NCBI RefSeq assembly: GCF_020564935.1
Contig: NZ_JAJCXB010000057.1
Coordinates: 1-41,844 of the forward strand
Length of the DNA: 41,844 nucleotides
Direction of reading: 5' to 3'
Origin: Streptomyces pinistramenti
Lineage (GTDB): Bacteria > Actinomycetota > Actinomycetes > Streptomycetales > Streptomycetaceae
A program made the translations under genes and the position numbers. Positions 16,371-24,344 of the stretch are shown here, piece by piece. Under the pieces are notes generated by a model, which made no database searches, was not told where the DNA came from, and was given only the letters and a program-made list of their open reading frames with translations. The stretch's first letter is position 1. Every line of letters begins with the position of its first letter.

Positions 16371-17156
16371 ATGGGCAAGCTGGACGGGCGGGTCGTCGTC
16401 ATCACGGGCGCGGCGCGCGGGCAGGGCGAGCAGGAGGCGCGGCTGTTCGCCGCGGAGGGCGCCCGGGTGGTGCTCGGGGATGTGCTCGACGAGCAGGGTG
16501 CGGCTCTGGCCGCGGAGTTGGGCCCGGATGCGGCGCGGTACGTACGGCTGGACGTGACGCGGGAGGAGGACTGGCAGGCGGCGGTCGGCGCGGCCAAGGA
16601 CGCCTTCGGGAAGATCGACGGGCTGGTGGCCAACGCCGGGATCCTGCGTTTCAACGAGCTGGTGTCCACCCCGCTGGAGGAGTTCCAGCAGGTCGTACAG
16701 GTCAATCAGACCGGCTGCTTCCTGGGCATCCGCACGGTGGCGCCCGAGATCGCGGCGGCCGGCGGCGGCACCATCGTCAACACCGCCTCGTACACGGGCC
16801 TGACGGGCATGGCGGGCGTCGGCGCGTACGCGGCGAGCAAGCACGCCGTGCTGGGGCTCACCCGGGTCGCGGCGCTGGAACTCGCCGCGAAGAAGATCCG
16901 GGTGAACGCGGTGTGCCCCGGGGCGGTGGACACGCCGATGACGAATCCGGCGGGCCTCGCCCCGGGTGCCGACCCGGAGGAATCCCGGCGGGCCGTGGAC
17001 GGCCTGTACCGGAAGCTGGTGCCGATGGGGCGGATCGGCCGGCCGGAGGAGATCGCCAGGCTCGCCCTCTTCCTGTCCTGCGAGGACTCCTCGTACATCA
17101 CAGGGCAGCCGTTCGTCATCGACGGCGGGTGGCTGGCCGGCGTCGGCCTCTCCTGA
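16371..17156 (+). CDS. Short-chain dehydrogenase/reductase (SDR)
   Basis: 261 residues, classical SDR. Seen: cofactor motif T-G-A-A-R-G-Q-G (12-19), N-A-G (88-90), Asn112, catalytic S140, Y153 and K157 (Y-A-A-S-K), and a C-terminal G-Q-P-F-V-I-D-G-G-W. The Asp in L-G-D-V at the end of strand 2 favours NAD(H). It interconverts an alcohol and a ketone, probably as a step of the pathway served by the adjacent hydrolase and LLM enzyme. ATG 16371 with GGGAGAG upstream was chosen over the longer frame from 16311. The stop codon lies inside the next operator (17153-17167). Confidence 0.9.
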   Translation: MGKLDGRVVVITGAARGQGEQEARLFAAEGARVVLGDVLDEQGAALAAELGPDAARYVRLDVTREEDWQAAVGAAKDAFGKIDGLVANAGILRFNELVSTPLEEFQQVVQVNQTGCFLGIRTVAPEIAAAGGGTIVNTASYTGLTGMAGVGAYAASKHAVLGLTRVAALELAAKKIRVNAVCPGAVDTPMTNPAGLAPGADPEESRRAVDGLYRKLVPMGRIGRPEEIARLALFLSCEDSSYITGQPFVIDGGWLAGVGLS

Positions 17157-17167
17157 TGCCTCGTCAG
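17153..17167. promoter_or_regulatory. Variant operator CTGAT-GCCTC-GTCAG overlapping the SDR stop
   Basis: One mismatch from the CTGAC-N5-GTCAG consensus, the same variant as the site at 37419. The SDR TGA stop is embedded in it. It lies 62 bases upstream of a perfect copy, so the LLM-deacylase-ALDH operon has tandem sites about six helical turns apart. Confidence 0.55.
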
Positions 17168-17214
17168 GTATTGACGGTCCCGGATGCCGGTGGAACAGTC
17201 GACCACATTCGAAT

Positions 17215-17229
17215 CTGACGGTACGTCAG
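17215..17229. promoter_or_regulatory. Operator CTGAC-GGTAC-GTCAG upstream of second LLM gene
   Basis: Perfect palindrome whose spacer GGTAC is itself nearly symmetric, 24 bases before the TTG start of the LLM gene. The short distance and weak ribosome site suggest a very short leader. I could not choose a convincing -10. Confidence 0.78.
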
Positions 17230-17253
17230 AAAACACTGGGACGGTGAACCCCC

Positions 17254-18384
17254 TTGGAATTCGGGCTCTTTGTGCAGGGATACGTGCCCGCGTCGCGGGC
17301 GAGGACGGACCCCGAGGCCGAGCACCACGCGCTGATGGAGGAGACCGAGTACGTCATCCAGGCGGACCGGTCGGGCTTCAAGTACGCCTGGGCCTCCGAG
17401 CACCACTTCCTGGAGGAGTACTCGCACCTCTCCGCCAACGACGTCTTCCTCGGCTACCTCGCCCACGCCACCGAGCGCATCCACCTCGGCTCCGGCATCT
17501 TCAACCCGCTCGCGCCGGTCAACCACCCGGTGAAGGTCGCCGAAAAGGTCGCCATGCTCGACCACCTCTCCGGCGGCCGCTTCGAGTTCGGCTCCGGGCG
17601 GGGCGCCGGCAGTCACGAAATCCTCGGCTTCATGCCGGGAGTCACCGACATGAACCACACCAAGGAACTCTGGGAAGAGACCATCGCGGAGTTCCCCAAG
17701 ATGTGGCTCCAGGACGAGTACCCCGGCTTCAAGGGCAAGCACTGGGAACTGCCGCCCCGCAAGGTCCTGCCCAAGCCGTACGGGGCCTCGCACCCGGCCA
17801 TGTGGTACGCGGCGGGCTCGCCGTCCTCGTACGCGATGGCCGGGCGCAAGGGTCTTGGCGTGCTGGGCTTCAGCGTGCAGAAGGTCGCCGACATGGAGTG
17901 GGTCGTCGACTCGTACAAGACCGCCGTCAAGGAGGCCGATGCGGTCGGCGGCTTCGTCAACGACAACGTGATGGTGACCTCCACCGCCATCTGCGCCGAG
18001 ACGCACAAGAAGGCGGTCGAGATCGCGGTCGGCGGCGGCCTCAACTACCTCCAGTCGCTGCTCTTCCGCTACCACGACACCTTCCCGCGGCCCGACGGCG
18101 TACCCGAGTGGCCAGAGCTGCTGCCCGAGTACACCGAGGAGCTGGTCGAGCTGCTGATCGCCGAGGAGCTGATGATCTGCGGCGACCCGGACGAGGTGCT
18201 CGGGCAGTGCAGGCGCTGGGAACAGGCCGGCGCCGACCAGCTCTCCTTCGGACTGCCCATCGGCATCGGCTACGAGGACACGCTCACCTCGATCAAGCTG
18301 ATCGGCGAGCACGTCATCCCGAAGATCGACACCGACCCGGTGCACCGCACGACGCGCTTCCGGCAGGCGGCGGGCGGCAGCTGA
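17254..18384 (+). CDS. LLM-class flavin-dependent oxidoreductase (bacterial luciferase-like)
   Basis: 376 residues beginning E-F-G-L-F-V-Q-G-Y. The start is TTG, since no in-frame ATG or GTG precedes the conserved first strand. Seen: A-S-E-H-H-F-L-E-E-Y, E-R-I-H-L-G-S-G-I-F-N-P-L-A, A-E-K-V-A-M-L-D-H-L-S-G-G-R-F-E-F-G and W-Y-A-A-G-S. This is closer to the luciferase-alpha (FMN) branch than the 15.3-kb LLM enzyme. It is likely a monooxygenase acting on an aldehyde, ketone or CoA-linked substrate. First gene of the second rightward operon, under the tandem operators at 17153 and 17215, and followed by a deacylase-like hydrolase and an aldehyde dehydrogenase. Confidence 0.87.
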   Translation: MEFGLFVQGYVPASRARTDPEAEHHALMEETEYVIQADRSGFKYAWASEHHFLEEYSHLSANDVFLGYLAHATERIHLGSGIFNPLAPVNHPVKVAEKVAMLDHLSGGRFEFGSGRGAGSHEILGFMPGVTDMNHTKELWEETIAEFPKMWLQDEYPGFKGKHWELPPRKVLPKPYGASHPAMWYAAGSPSSYAMAGRKGLGVLGFSVQKVADMEWVVDSYKTAVKEADAVGGFVNDNVMVTSTAICAETHKKAVEIAVGGGLNYLQSLLFRYHDTFPRPDGVPEWPELLPEYTEELVELLIAEELMICGDPDEVLGQCRRWEQAGADQLSFGLPIGIGYEDTLTSIKLIGEHVIPKIDTDPVHRTTRFRQAAGGS

Positions 18385-18392
18385 GCCCGCAG

Positions 18393-18410
18393 GCCCGTTC
18401 CGGCACGGGC
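18393..18410 (+). terminator. Intercistronic stem-loop
   Basis: GCCCGT and ACGGGC pair around TCCGGC just after the LLM stop. It may attenuate or process the transcript between the LLM gene and the deacylase-like gene. No T-run follows. Confidence 0.3.
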
Positions 18411-18475
18411 GGCGCCCCGTACGCGACGGAGCGCCGCTCGCCCCGCACGCACCCACCGAGAAAGGGATCCACGCC

Positions 18476-20215
18476 ATGCTCGACCACCTGATCAAGGGCG
18501 CGACCGTCGTGGACGGGACGGGTGCGCCCCGCCGCGCCGCCGACGTGGGCATCCGGGACGGGCGCATCGCCGTCGTCGCGGACCGGGACACGGTCACCGA
18601 ACCCGCCCTGACCAGCGAGGACGCCACCGGCCTCGTCCTCGCGCCAGGGTTCGTCGACCCGCATACGCACTACGACGCGCAGCTCTTCTGGGATCCGTAC
18701 GCCACCCCCTCGCTCAACCACGGCGTGACCACCGTCGCCGGCGGCAACTGCGGCTTCACCCTCGCCCCGCTGCACCCCGACCGGCCCGACGACGCCGACT
18801 ACACACGGCGGATGATGAGCAAGGTCGAGGGCATGTCGCTGGTGGCGCTTGAGGAGGGCGCGCCCTGGAACTGGCGCGGCTTCGGCGAATACCTGGACGC
18901 CCTGGAGGGCCGGATCGCGGTCAACGCCGGTTTCATGGTGGGGCACTGCGCGCTGCGCCGGCACGTCATGGGGCCCGACGCGGTCGGCGGGCAGCCCACC
19001 GAAGCGCAGCTCGCGGCGATGGTCGCGCTGTTCCACGACGCGATGGACGCCGGCGCCTGGGGCCTGTCCACGACGCAGTCCTCCACCCACTCCGACGGCG
19101 ACGGCGCGCCCGTCGCCTCCCGGCACGCGTCCCCCGCCGAACTCCTGGCGCTCTCCCGCGCGGTGGCCGACCACGAGGGCACCCAGCTGGAGGCCATCGT
19201 CTCCGGCTGCCTCGACCGGTTCGACGACGACGAGATCGACCTGCTGGTGGCGATGACCGCGGCCGCCGGGCGCCCGCTGAACTGGAACGTGCTGACCATC
19301 GACGCGGCGGTGCCCGAACGGGTACCGCGCCAGCTGATACCCAGCGCCCGCGCCCGCGAGGCCGGCGGCCGCATCGTCGCGCTGACCATGCCGATCCTCA
19401 CCCCGATGAACATGTCGCTGGGCACCTTCTGCGCGCTCAACCTCATCCCCGGCTGGGGCGACATCCTCGGCCTGCCGGTGCCCGAACGCATCGTCCGGCT
19501 GCGCGACGCGGACGTACGGGCCGAAATGCTGCGGCGCGCGACCAGCGAGGAAGCCGGGATCTTCCGCCGGCTGGCCCGCTTCGACCGCTACGTCATCGGC
19601 GACACCTACTCCGCCGCCAACGAAGGGCTCAGCGGCCGCGTGGTGGGCGACATCGCCGCCGAACGCGGCCAGGAGCCGTTCCACTGCCTGGTGGAGATCT
19701 GCGCCGAGGACGAACTGCGCACCGTGCTGTGGCCGATGCCCACCGACAACGCCCCGGACAGCTGGGCGCTGCGCCGGGATACCTGGCAGCACGAGGACGT
19801 CCTGCTGGGCGGCTCGGACGCCGGGGCGCACCTGGACCGTATGTGCGGCGCGCCCTACACCACCCGCTTCCTGGGGGACTGCCTGCGCGGGCGCAAGCTC
19901 GTCGGTCTGGAGGACGCGGTGCGGATGCTGACCGACGATCCGGCGCGGCTGTTCGGGCTGCGCGGACGCGGCAGGGTAGCCGAGGGCTTCCACGCCGACC
20001 TGGTGCTCTTCGACCCGGAGCGGATCGACGCGGGGCCCGCCACGCTCGTGCACGACCTGCCGGGGGACAGCCCGCGGCTCGACTCCAAGGCGCTGGGCAT
20101 CGTGAGCGTACGGGTCAATGGCGTGGAGACGATCCGGCACGACGTGGTGACCGGCGCGGTGCCAGGGACGGTGCTGCGCTCGGGCCGGGACACGGAGACG
20201 GTGAGCACCAAGTGA
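18476..20215 (+). CDS. N-acyl-D-amino-acid deacylase-like amidohydrolase
   Basis: 579 residues of the D-aminoacylase/dihydroorotase-like amidohydrolase family. Seen: metal motif D-P-H-T-H-Y-D-A-Q (61-69), V-A-G-G-N-C-G-F (87-94), G-H-C-A-L-R, and the late catalytic Asp in G-G-S-D-A-G-A-H (D448). True D-aminoacylases hydrolyse N-acyl-D-amino acids. In actinobacterial catabolic clusters such proteins often have unproven substrates and may open a ring amide, lactone or CoA-linked amide. GAGAAAGGGA lies before ATG 18476. Its stop overlaps the GTG of the aldehyde dehydrogenase, so the two are translationally coupled. Confidence 0.85.
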   Translation: MLDHLIKGATVVDGTGAPRRAADVGIRDGRIAVVADRDTVTEPALTSEDATGLVLAPGFVDPHTHYDAQLFWDPYATPSLNHGVTTVAGGNCGFTLAPLHPDRPDDADYTRRMMSKVEGMSLVALEEGAPWNWRGFGEYLDALEGRIAVNAGFMVGHCALRRHVMGPDAVGGQPTEAQLAAMVALFHDAMDAGAWGLSTTQSSTHSDGDGAPVASRHASPAELLALSRAVADHEGTQLEAIVSGCLDRFDDDEIDLLVAMTAAAGRPLNWNVLTIDAAVPERVPRQLIPSARAREAGGRIVALTMPILTPMNMSLGTFCALNLIPGWGDILGLPVPERIVRLRDADVRAEMLRRATSEEAGIFRRLARFDRYVIGDTYSAANEGLSGRVVGDIAAERGQEPFHCLVEICAEDELRTVLWPMPTDNAPDSWALRRDTWQHEDVLLGGSDAGAHLDRMCGAPYTTRFLGDCLRGRKLVGLEDAVRMLTDDPARLFGLRGRGRVAEGFHADLVLFDPERIDAGPATLVHDLPGDSPRLDSKALGIVSVRVNGVETIRHDVVTGAVPGTVLRSGRDTETVSTK

Positions 20216-21714
20216 GCCGCCGGGGCGGGGAGTTCGCGGAGCGGCTGCTCATCGGCGGCGAGTGGACCGAGCCGGACTGCGGGCACTACGACGTGCTGGA
20301 CCCGGCGACCGAAGAGGTCGTGGGGCGGGCGCCGGAGGCGAGCGGTGCGCAGGTGCGGGCGGCGGCCGAGGCGGCCCGCGCGGCCTTCGGCCCCTGGTCG
20401 CGCACCGCGCCACAGACCCGCGCCCGGGTCCTGGACCGCACCGCGGAGATCATCCGGCGCAACTTCGGGCGGTACGCGGAGCTGGCGCAGGCGGAGAGCG
20501 GCGCGACGACGGCCACCGCGCGCGGGATGCAGGTGGGGGTGTCACTGGCGCGGTTCCAGCGGTACGCGCGCGGCGCCCTGGAGCCCGTCGAGACGCCGCT
20601 GCCGCCGCAGATCAACGAGGCCGGGCCGATGGGGAAGGCGGGTGTCTTCGGAGCGTTCGCGGCCCGCCGTCCGGTCGGCGTGGTCACCTGCATCACCTCG
20701 TACAACAACCCGTGGGCCAACCCCGCGGGGAAGGTCGCCCCTGCGCTGGCGATGGGCAACACGGTCGTCGTCAAACCGGCGCCGCAGGACCCGCTGTCGG
20801 TGTACCGGATGGCCGAGGCGCTCCAGGAGGCGCTGGCGGAGGCCGGGGCGCCGCCCGGCGTGGTGAACGTGGTCTCCGGCGAGCGGACGGCGGTCGGTGC
20901 GGCGGCGGTCGAGTCGCCGGACGTGGACATGGTGAGCTTCACCGGATCCACGGCCGTCGGGCAGCGGATCGCGGAGGTGTGCGGGCGCGGGATGAAGCGC
21001 CAGCTGATGGAGCTGGGCGGCAAGGGCGCGGCGCTGGTCTTCGACGACCTCGACGAGGCGGGCCTGGCCGCGGCGGTGGCCGGCATCGGCACCACCTTCG
21101 CCTTCTACAGCGGGCAGATCTGCACCGCGCCGACCCGGGTGCTGGCCCAGCGCGGGATCCACGACCGGCTGGTGGAGCGCCTGGCCCGCTACGCAGGGCA
21201 GCTCACGGTCGGCGATCCGCGGGCGCGGGGCACCGTCGTCGGCCCGGTGATCTCCGCGGCGCACCGCGACCGGGTCGAGTCGTACATCGAGCTGGGGCGC
21301 AAGGAGGGGGCCAGGGTGGTCACCGGAGGGGAGCGCCCGGACGGGCCGGACACGGCGCGCGGCTTCTATGTCGCGCCGACGCTGTTCGCGGACTGCACCG
21401 CTGCGATGCGGGTGGTGCGCGAGGAGATCTTCGGCCCGGTGGTCGTGGTGGTCCCCTTCGACGACGAGGAGGAGGGCATCGCGCTCGCCAACGACAGTGA
21501 CTACGGCCTGCTGGACTACGTCTGGTCCGGCGATGTGGCGCGGGCCTTCCGGGTGGCCGGGCGGCTGCGGGCCGGCGGGGTCGGCGTCAACACCGTCGGG
21601 CGGAACATGGAGGCGCCGTTCGGCGGCTTCAAGTACAGCGGGGTGGGCCGGGACGTGGGCTCGTACGCGCTGCACGCGTACAGCGAGCTGCAGTCGGTGG
21701 TCTGGCCGGGGTGA
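20212..21714 (+). CDS. NAD(P)-dependent aldehyde dehydrogenase
   Basis: 500 residues from a GTG overlapping the previous stop (GTGA). All core ALDH features are present: oxyanion Asn in S-Y-N-N-P-W (165-166), cofactor F-T-G-S-T (243-247), general base E267 in M-E-L-G-G-K, nucleophile C304 in G-Q-I-C-T, and E-I-F-G-P-V. It oxidises an aldehyde to an acid, which would suit the CoA ligases of the same regulon. The aldehyde could come from the upstream LLM oxygenase or hydrolase; that order is inference. Last gene of the operon; a stem-loop follows at 21726. Confidence 0.92.
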   Translation: MSRRGGEFAERLLIGGEWTEPDCGHYDVLDPATEEVVGRAPEASGAQVRAAAEAARAAFGPWSRTAPQTRARVLDRTAEIIRRNFGRYAELAQAESGATTATARGMQVGVSLARFQRYARGALEPVETPLPPQINEAGPMGKAGVFGAFAARRPVGVVTCITSYNNPWANPAGKVAPALAMGNTVVVKPAPQDPLSVYRMAEALQEALAEAGAPPGVVNVVSGERTAVGAAAVESPDVDMVSFTGSTAVGQRIAEVCGRGMKRQLMELGGKGAALVFDDLDEAGLAAAVAGIGTTFAFYSGQICTAPTRVLAQRGIHDRLVERLARYAGQLTVGDPRARGTVVGPVISAAHRDRVESYIELGRKEGARVVTGGERPDGPDTARGFYVAPTLFADCTAAMRVVREEIFGPVVVVVPFDDEEEGIALANDSDYGLLDYVWSGDVARAFRVAGRLRAGGVGVNTVGRNMEAPFGGFKYSGVGRDVGSYALHAYSELQSVVWPG

Positions 21715-21725
21715 GGGCGGGGACG

Positions 21726-21744
21726 GTCCGTCAGAAAAACGGAC
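21726..21744 (+). terminator. Stem-loop after the ALDH operon, next to a degenerate operator
   Basis: GTCCGT and ACGGAC pair around CAGAAAA, 11 bases past the ALDH stop. The left arm is also the right half of a degraded operator-like sequence (GGGACGGTCCGTCAG, two mismatches), so this may be a decayed operator rather than, or as well as, a terminator. Confidence 0.45.
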
Positions 21745-21801
21745 GGGAAACTTTCGGGTGAGGGGCCTCAACTGTCAGACCTCCCGGGTGGGTTGCTGTT
21801 C

Positions 21802-23046
21802 ATGACGACGGAAGCGAAGCCGGGCGAGAGGGCCGGGCGCGCCCGGTATACCTACCGTCTTCGCCTCTCCCGCACGGCCCGTACCGCGCTCGAAACCGAG
21901 TGGGACCGGTGCCGGTGGGTGTGGAATGAGTGCGTGGCCAAGTCGAAGGCCGTGCACCTGCGCAACAGAGCGACCGGTGGTAGGGCGACGTGTGGGGCCG
22001 GTGCAGCTTGCCGCGATGCTGACGGAGGCGCGTTCGCGTACTGAGTGGCTGCGTGCGGGTGCGTGTGTGCCGCAGCAGCAGGTGATACGCGACTTCGGCA
22101 AGTCCCGCGCCAAGGCGCTGAAGGACGTCAAGGCTCGGCTTCCTCAGCGGCAGCGGGCGGGGATGCCGGGGTGGAAGCAGAAGCGCGAGGCGCTGCCGAC
22201 TCTCGAATACACCAGGCGTGGTTTCCGTCTCAAGGACGGCCGTCTGCACCTTGCGGGCGGCATCGTGGTGACGGTGGTGTGGTCGCGGGATCTGCCCGAG
22301 CCCCCGTCCAGCGTTCGCGTGTACCAGGACAGCACCGGAGCGTGGCACGCGTCCTTCGTCGTACCCACCGTGACCGGGGAGCTGCCTGCCACGGGCCGTG
22401 TGATCGGCATCGACTGGGGCGTACGCGAGACCGCGACCACCACGAGCGACGAGCACGACCTCCCCCACCCGCAGCACGGCAAGACCGCTGCCCAGCGCCT
22501 GGCCAGGTATCAGCGGATGATGGCCCGCAGGAGGCCCAGGCGCGGGCAGGCCGCATCCCAGGGCTACCGCGAAGCCAGGCGGCAGACCGCGAAGCTGCAC
22601 AAGAAGGTCGCCAGGCAGCGTCAGGGCACGGCCCGCAAGTGGGCCAAGAAGGTCGTTCGCGACCACGACGCCCTGGCTGTCGAGGACTTCCGGCCGAAGT
22701 TCCTCGCCAGTCGGCCATGGCCCGCAAGGCCGCCGACGCGGCGATCGGCGCGACGGAGCGAGCCCTGGTCGACATGTGCCGCAAGCACGGCCGGGCCGTG
22801 CATTTGGTCCATCCAGCGCACACCACGATGGACTGTGCGCAGTGCGGAGCGAGAACCGAGCACGCACTACCTCTTTCGGAACGAACGTATGCCTGCACCG
22901 TGTGCGGAGCCGTATCCCCCAGGGACAAGAACTCCGCGCGCGTGATGCTGGTCCGGGCTGGTCTCCACCCGGCTGGTGCTGATCGTGTAAGACCTGTGCG
23001 CCCGCCGGGCCGCAGGCGACGTGAGCCAGGAATCCCCCTGTCTTAG
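21802..23046 (+). pseudogene. tnpB: tnpB (IS605/IS1341-type RNA-guided nuclease) broken by two compensating indels
   Basis: About 415 residues can be reconstructed. The N-terminal part (R-Y-T-Y-R-L-R-L-S) is in one frame. The RuvC-I Asp (G-I-D-W-G) and RuvC-II Glu (A-V-E-D-F-R-P-K-F) are in a second frame. The zinc finger (C-A-Q-C-G ... C-T-V-C-G) and RuvC-III Asp (S-P-R-D-K-N-S-A-R) are back in the first. The shifts map to one extra G in the GGGG run at 21994-21997 and one missing base near 22709, where F-L-A-K-like coding should continue into S-A-M-A-R-K. TnpB cuts DNA guided by an RNA from the element's right end. No tnpA is present. As read, the product stops after about 80 residues. One or both indels could be sequencing errors. 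Confidence 0.85.
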
Positions 23047-23060
23047 CTGGGGGAGGAGTC
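22985..23060 (+). ncRNA. Probable omega (right-end) RNA scaffold of the tnpB element
   Basis: The tnpB stop lies inside a short hairpin, CCCCC (23034-23038) with GGGGG (23049-23053), followed by AGGAGTC. This is the usual arrangement at the right end of IS1341-type elements, where the tnpB tail overlaps the guide-RNA scaffold and the guide begins just past the element end. The exact 5' end and the transposon boundary are estimates. Confidence 0.45.
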
Positions 23061-23232
23061 GAGGTTCAGGTAGCCCCCGGCCCCGGCCCCGGACCGGAGA
23101 CACGGGGAGCGGGGAGCCCGCAGAGGACGGGCGGCCTTCGTGCGGCGCGGGGGTGCCCCGGCCGCCCGCCGGCGGGTCCGGCGGGGGCAGTGCCGCCGGA
23201 CCGGTGGGGGGTCCGGTGAGCGGGCCGGCGGG

Positions 23233-24138
23233 TCAGCCGATCGTGAGTACGGCCTTGCCGCGTACTTCGCGGTTCAGCAGGGCGGTCGCCAGCTTGCCCG
23301 CTTCGGACCAGTCGGCGACCCGGTCCACGCTCGCCTCAAGGCGGCCGTCCGCGACCAGCCGCACGAGGTGGGCGAGGTCGTGGCCGATGCCGTCGCCGAG
23401 CTTGACGCCGCGCAACGTGAGGCGGTTGGGGACGAGTTGATAGGGGTGGATCGGCGCGGGCTGCCCGGAGGTGGCGCCGATGGACGCGACGACACCCTCT
23501 GGGGCGAGGTGTCCCAGCAGCTCCGAGAGCAGCGGCCCGCCGACGTTGTCCAGCACCGCGTCCACCGGCCTTTCGATCTCCGCGGCGCCGGTCAGGACGT
23601 GGTCGGCGCCCAGGGCCGCCAGGCCCTCGCCGCGGGCCGCGCTGCCGACCAGCGCGTAGACCTCGGCGCCCGCGAGGCGGGCCAGCTGCACGGCGAACCT
23701 GCCGACGCCACCGGACGCGCCGGTGACGACCACCCGCAGGCCGGGCCGCACACCCACCACCCGCAGGGCCCGCAGCGCGGTCACGCCGGCCACCGGGAGG
23801 GCAGCGGCCGTGGTGAAGCCGACGGCGTCGGGGAGCACGGCGAGTTCGTCGACGTGGACGGCGCGCAGCTCGGCCCAGCCGCCGCCGCGCCCGCGGGTGA
23901 CGACCCGGTCGCCGGGCTGCGGGCCGCGCCCGCCGGACGCCGCCCGCTCCACCACTCCGGCGGCATCCCAGCCGGGCACCACGCCCTCGGCGGCGCCGGT
24001 GTTCGTGGGCAGTTCGCCGTAGTTGAGCGAGATCGCGGCGACGCGCACCAGGGCCTCGTCGGGGCCGGGTTCCGGGTCGGCGACGGTACCCAGGGCGAGC
24101 CGTCCGGGTGCGGAGTGATCGACAACGAGAGCGCGCAT
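23233..24138 (-). CDS. NADPH:quinone oxidoreductase-like MDR enzyme
   Basis: 301 residues of the zinc-free medium-chain dehydrogenase/reductase family: G-R-L-A-L-G-T-V-A-D-P-E-P-G-P-D-E-A-L-V-R, N-Y-G-E, P-G-W-D-A-A-G-V-V, and the nucleotide loop T-G-A-S-G-G-V-G-R-F-A-V-Q-L-A. No catalytic-zinc cysteine or histidine set is seen, so it is a quinone or enone reductase type that uses NADPH. ATG 24138 with GAGGAG upstream was chosen; the frame continues upstream only as shadow. It sits alone between the tnpB element and a PHP hydrolase. No regulon operator. Confidence 0.88.
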   Translation of the reverse strand: MRALVVDHSAPGRLALGTVADPEPGPDEALVRVAAISLNYGELPTNTGAAEGVVPGWDAAGVVERAASGGRGPQPGDRVVTRGRGGGWAELRAVHVDELAVLPDAVGFTTAAALPVAGVTALRALRVVGVRPGLRVVVTGASGGVGRFAVQLARLAGAEVYALVGSAARGEGLAALGADHVLTGAAEIERPVDAVLDNVGGPLLSELLGHLAPEGVVASIGATSGQPAPIHPYQLVPNRLTLRGVKLGDGIGHDLAHLVRLVADGRLEASVDRVADWSEAGKLATALLNREVRGKAVLTIG

Positions 24139-24344
24139 CGGGTATCTCCTCGGTAGGGCAGACGTGATGAGCCGTAACCGGCGGCCACCTGCGGTTATTC
24201 CGGCGCCGGACGCGGGCCTGGGTGCGGGCCGGGAGACTGGCCGGGCGCAGGCAGGGGTGCGGGCCGGGGCGCAGGCCGGGCGCGGGCCCGGAGTTGGTGC
24301 CGGTTCCGGTGCCCGGCATCCCGCGAGCGCTGCGGTCGCCGGCC

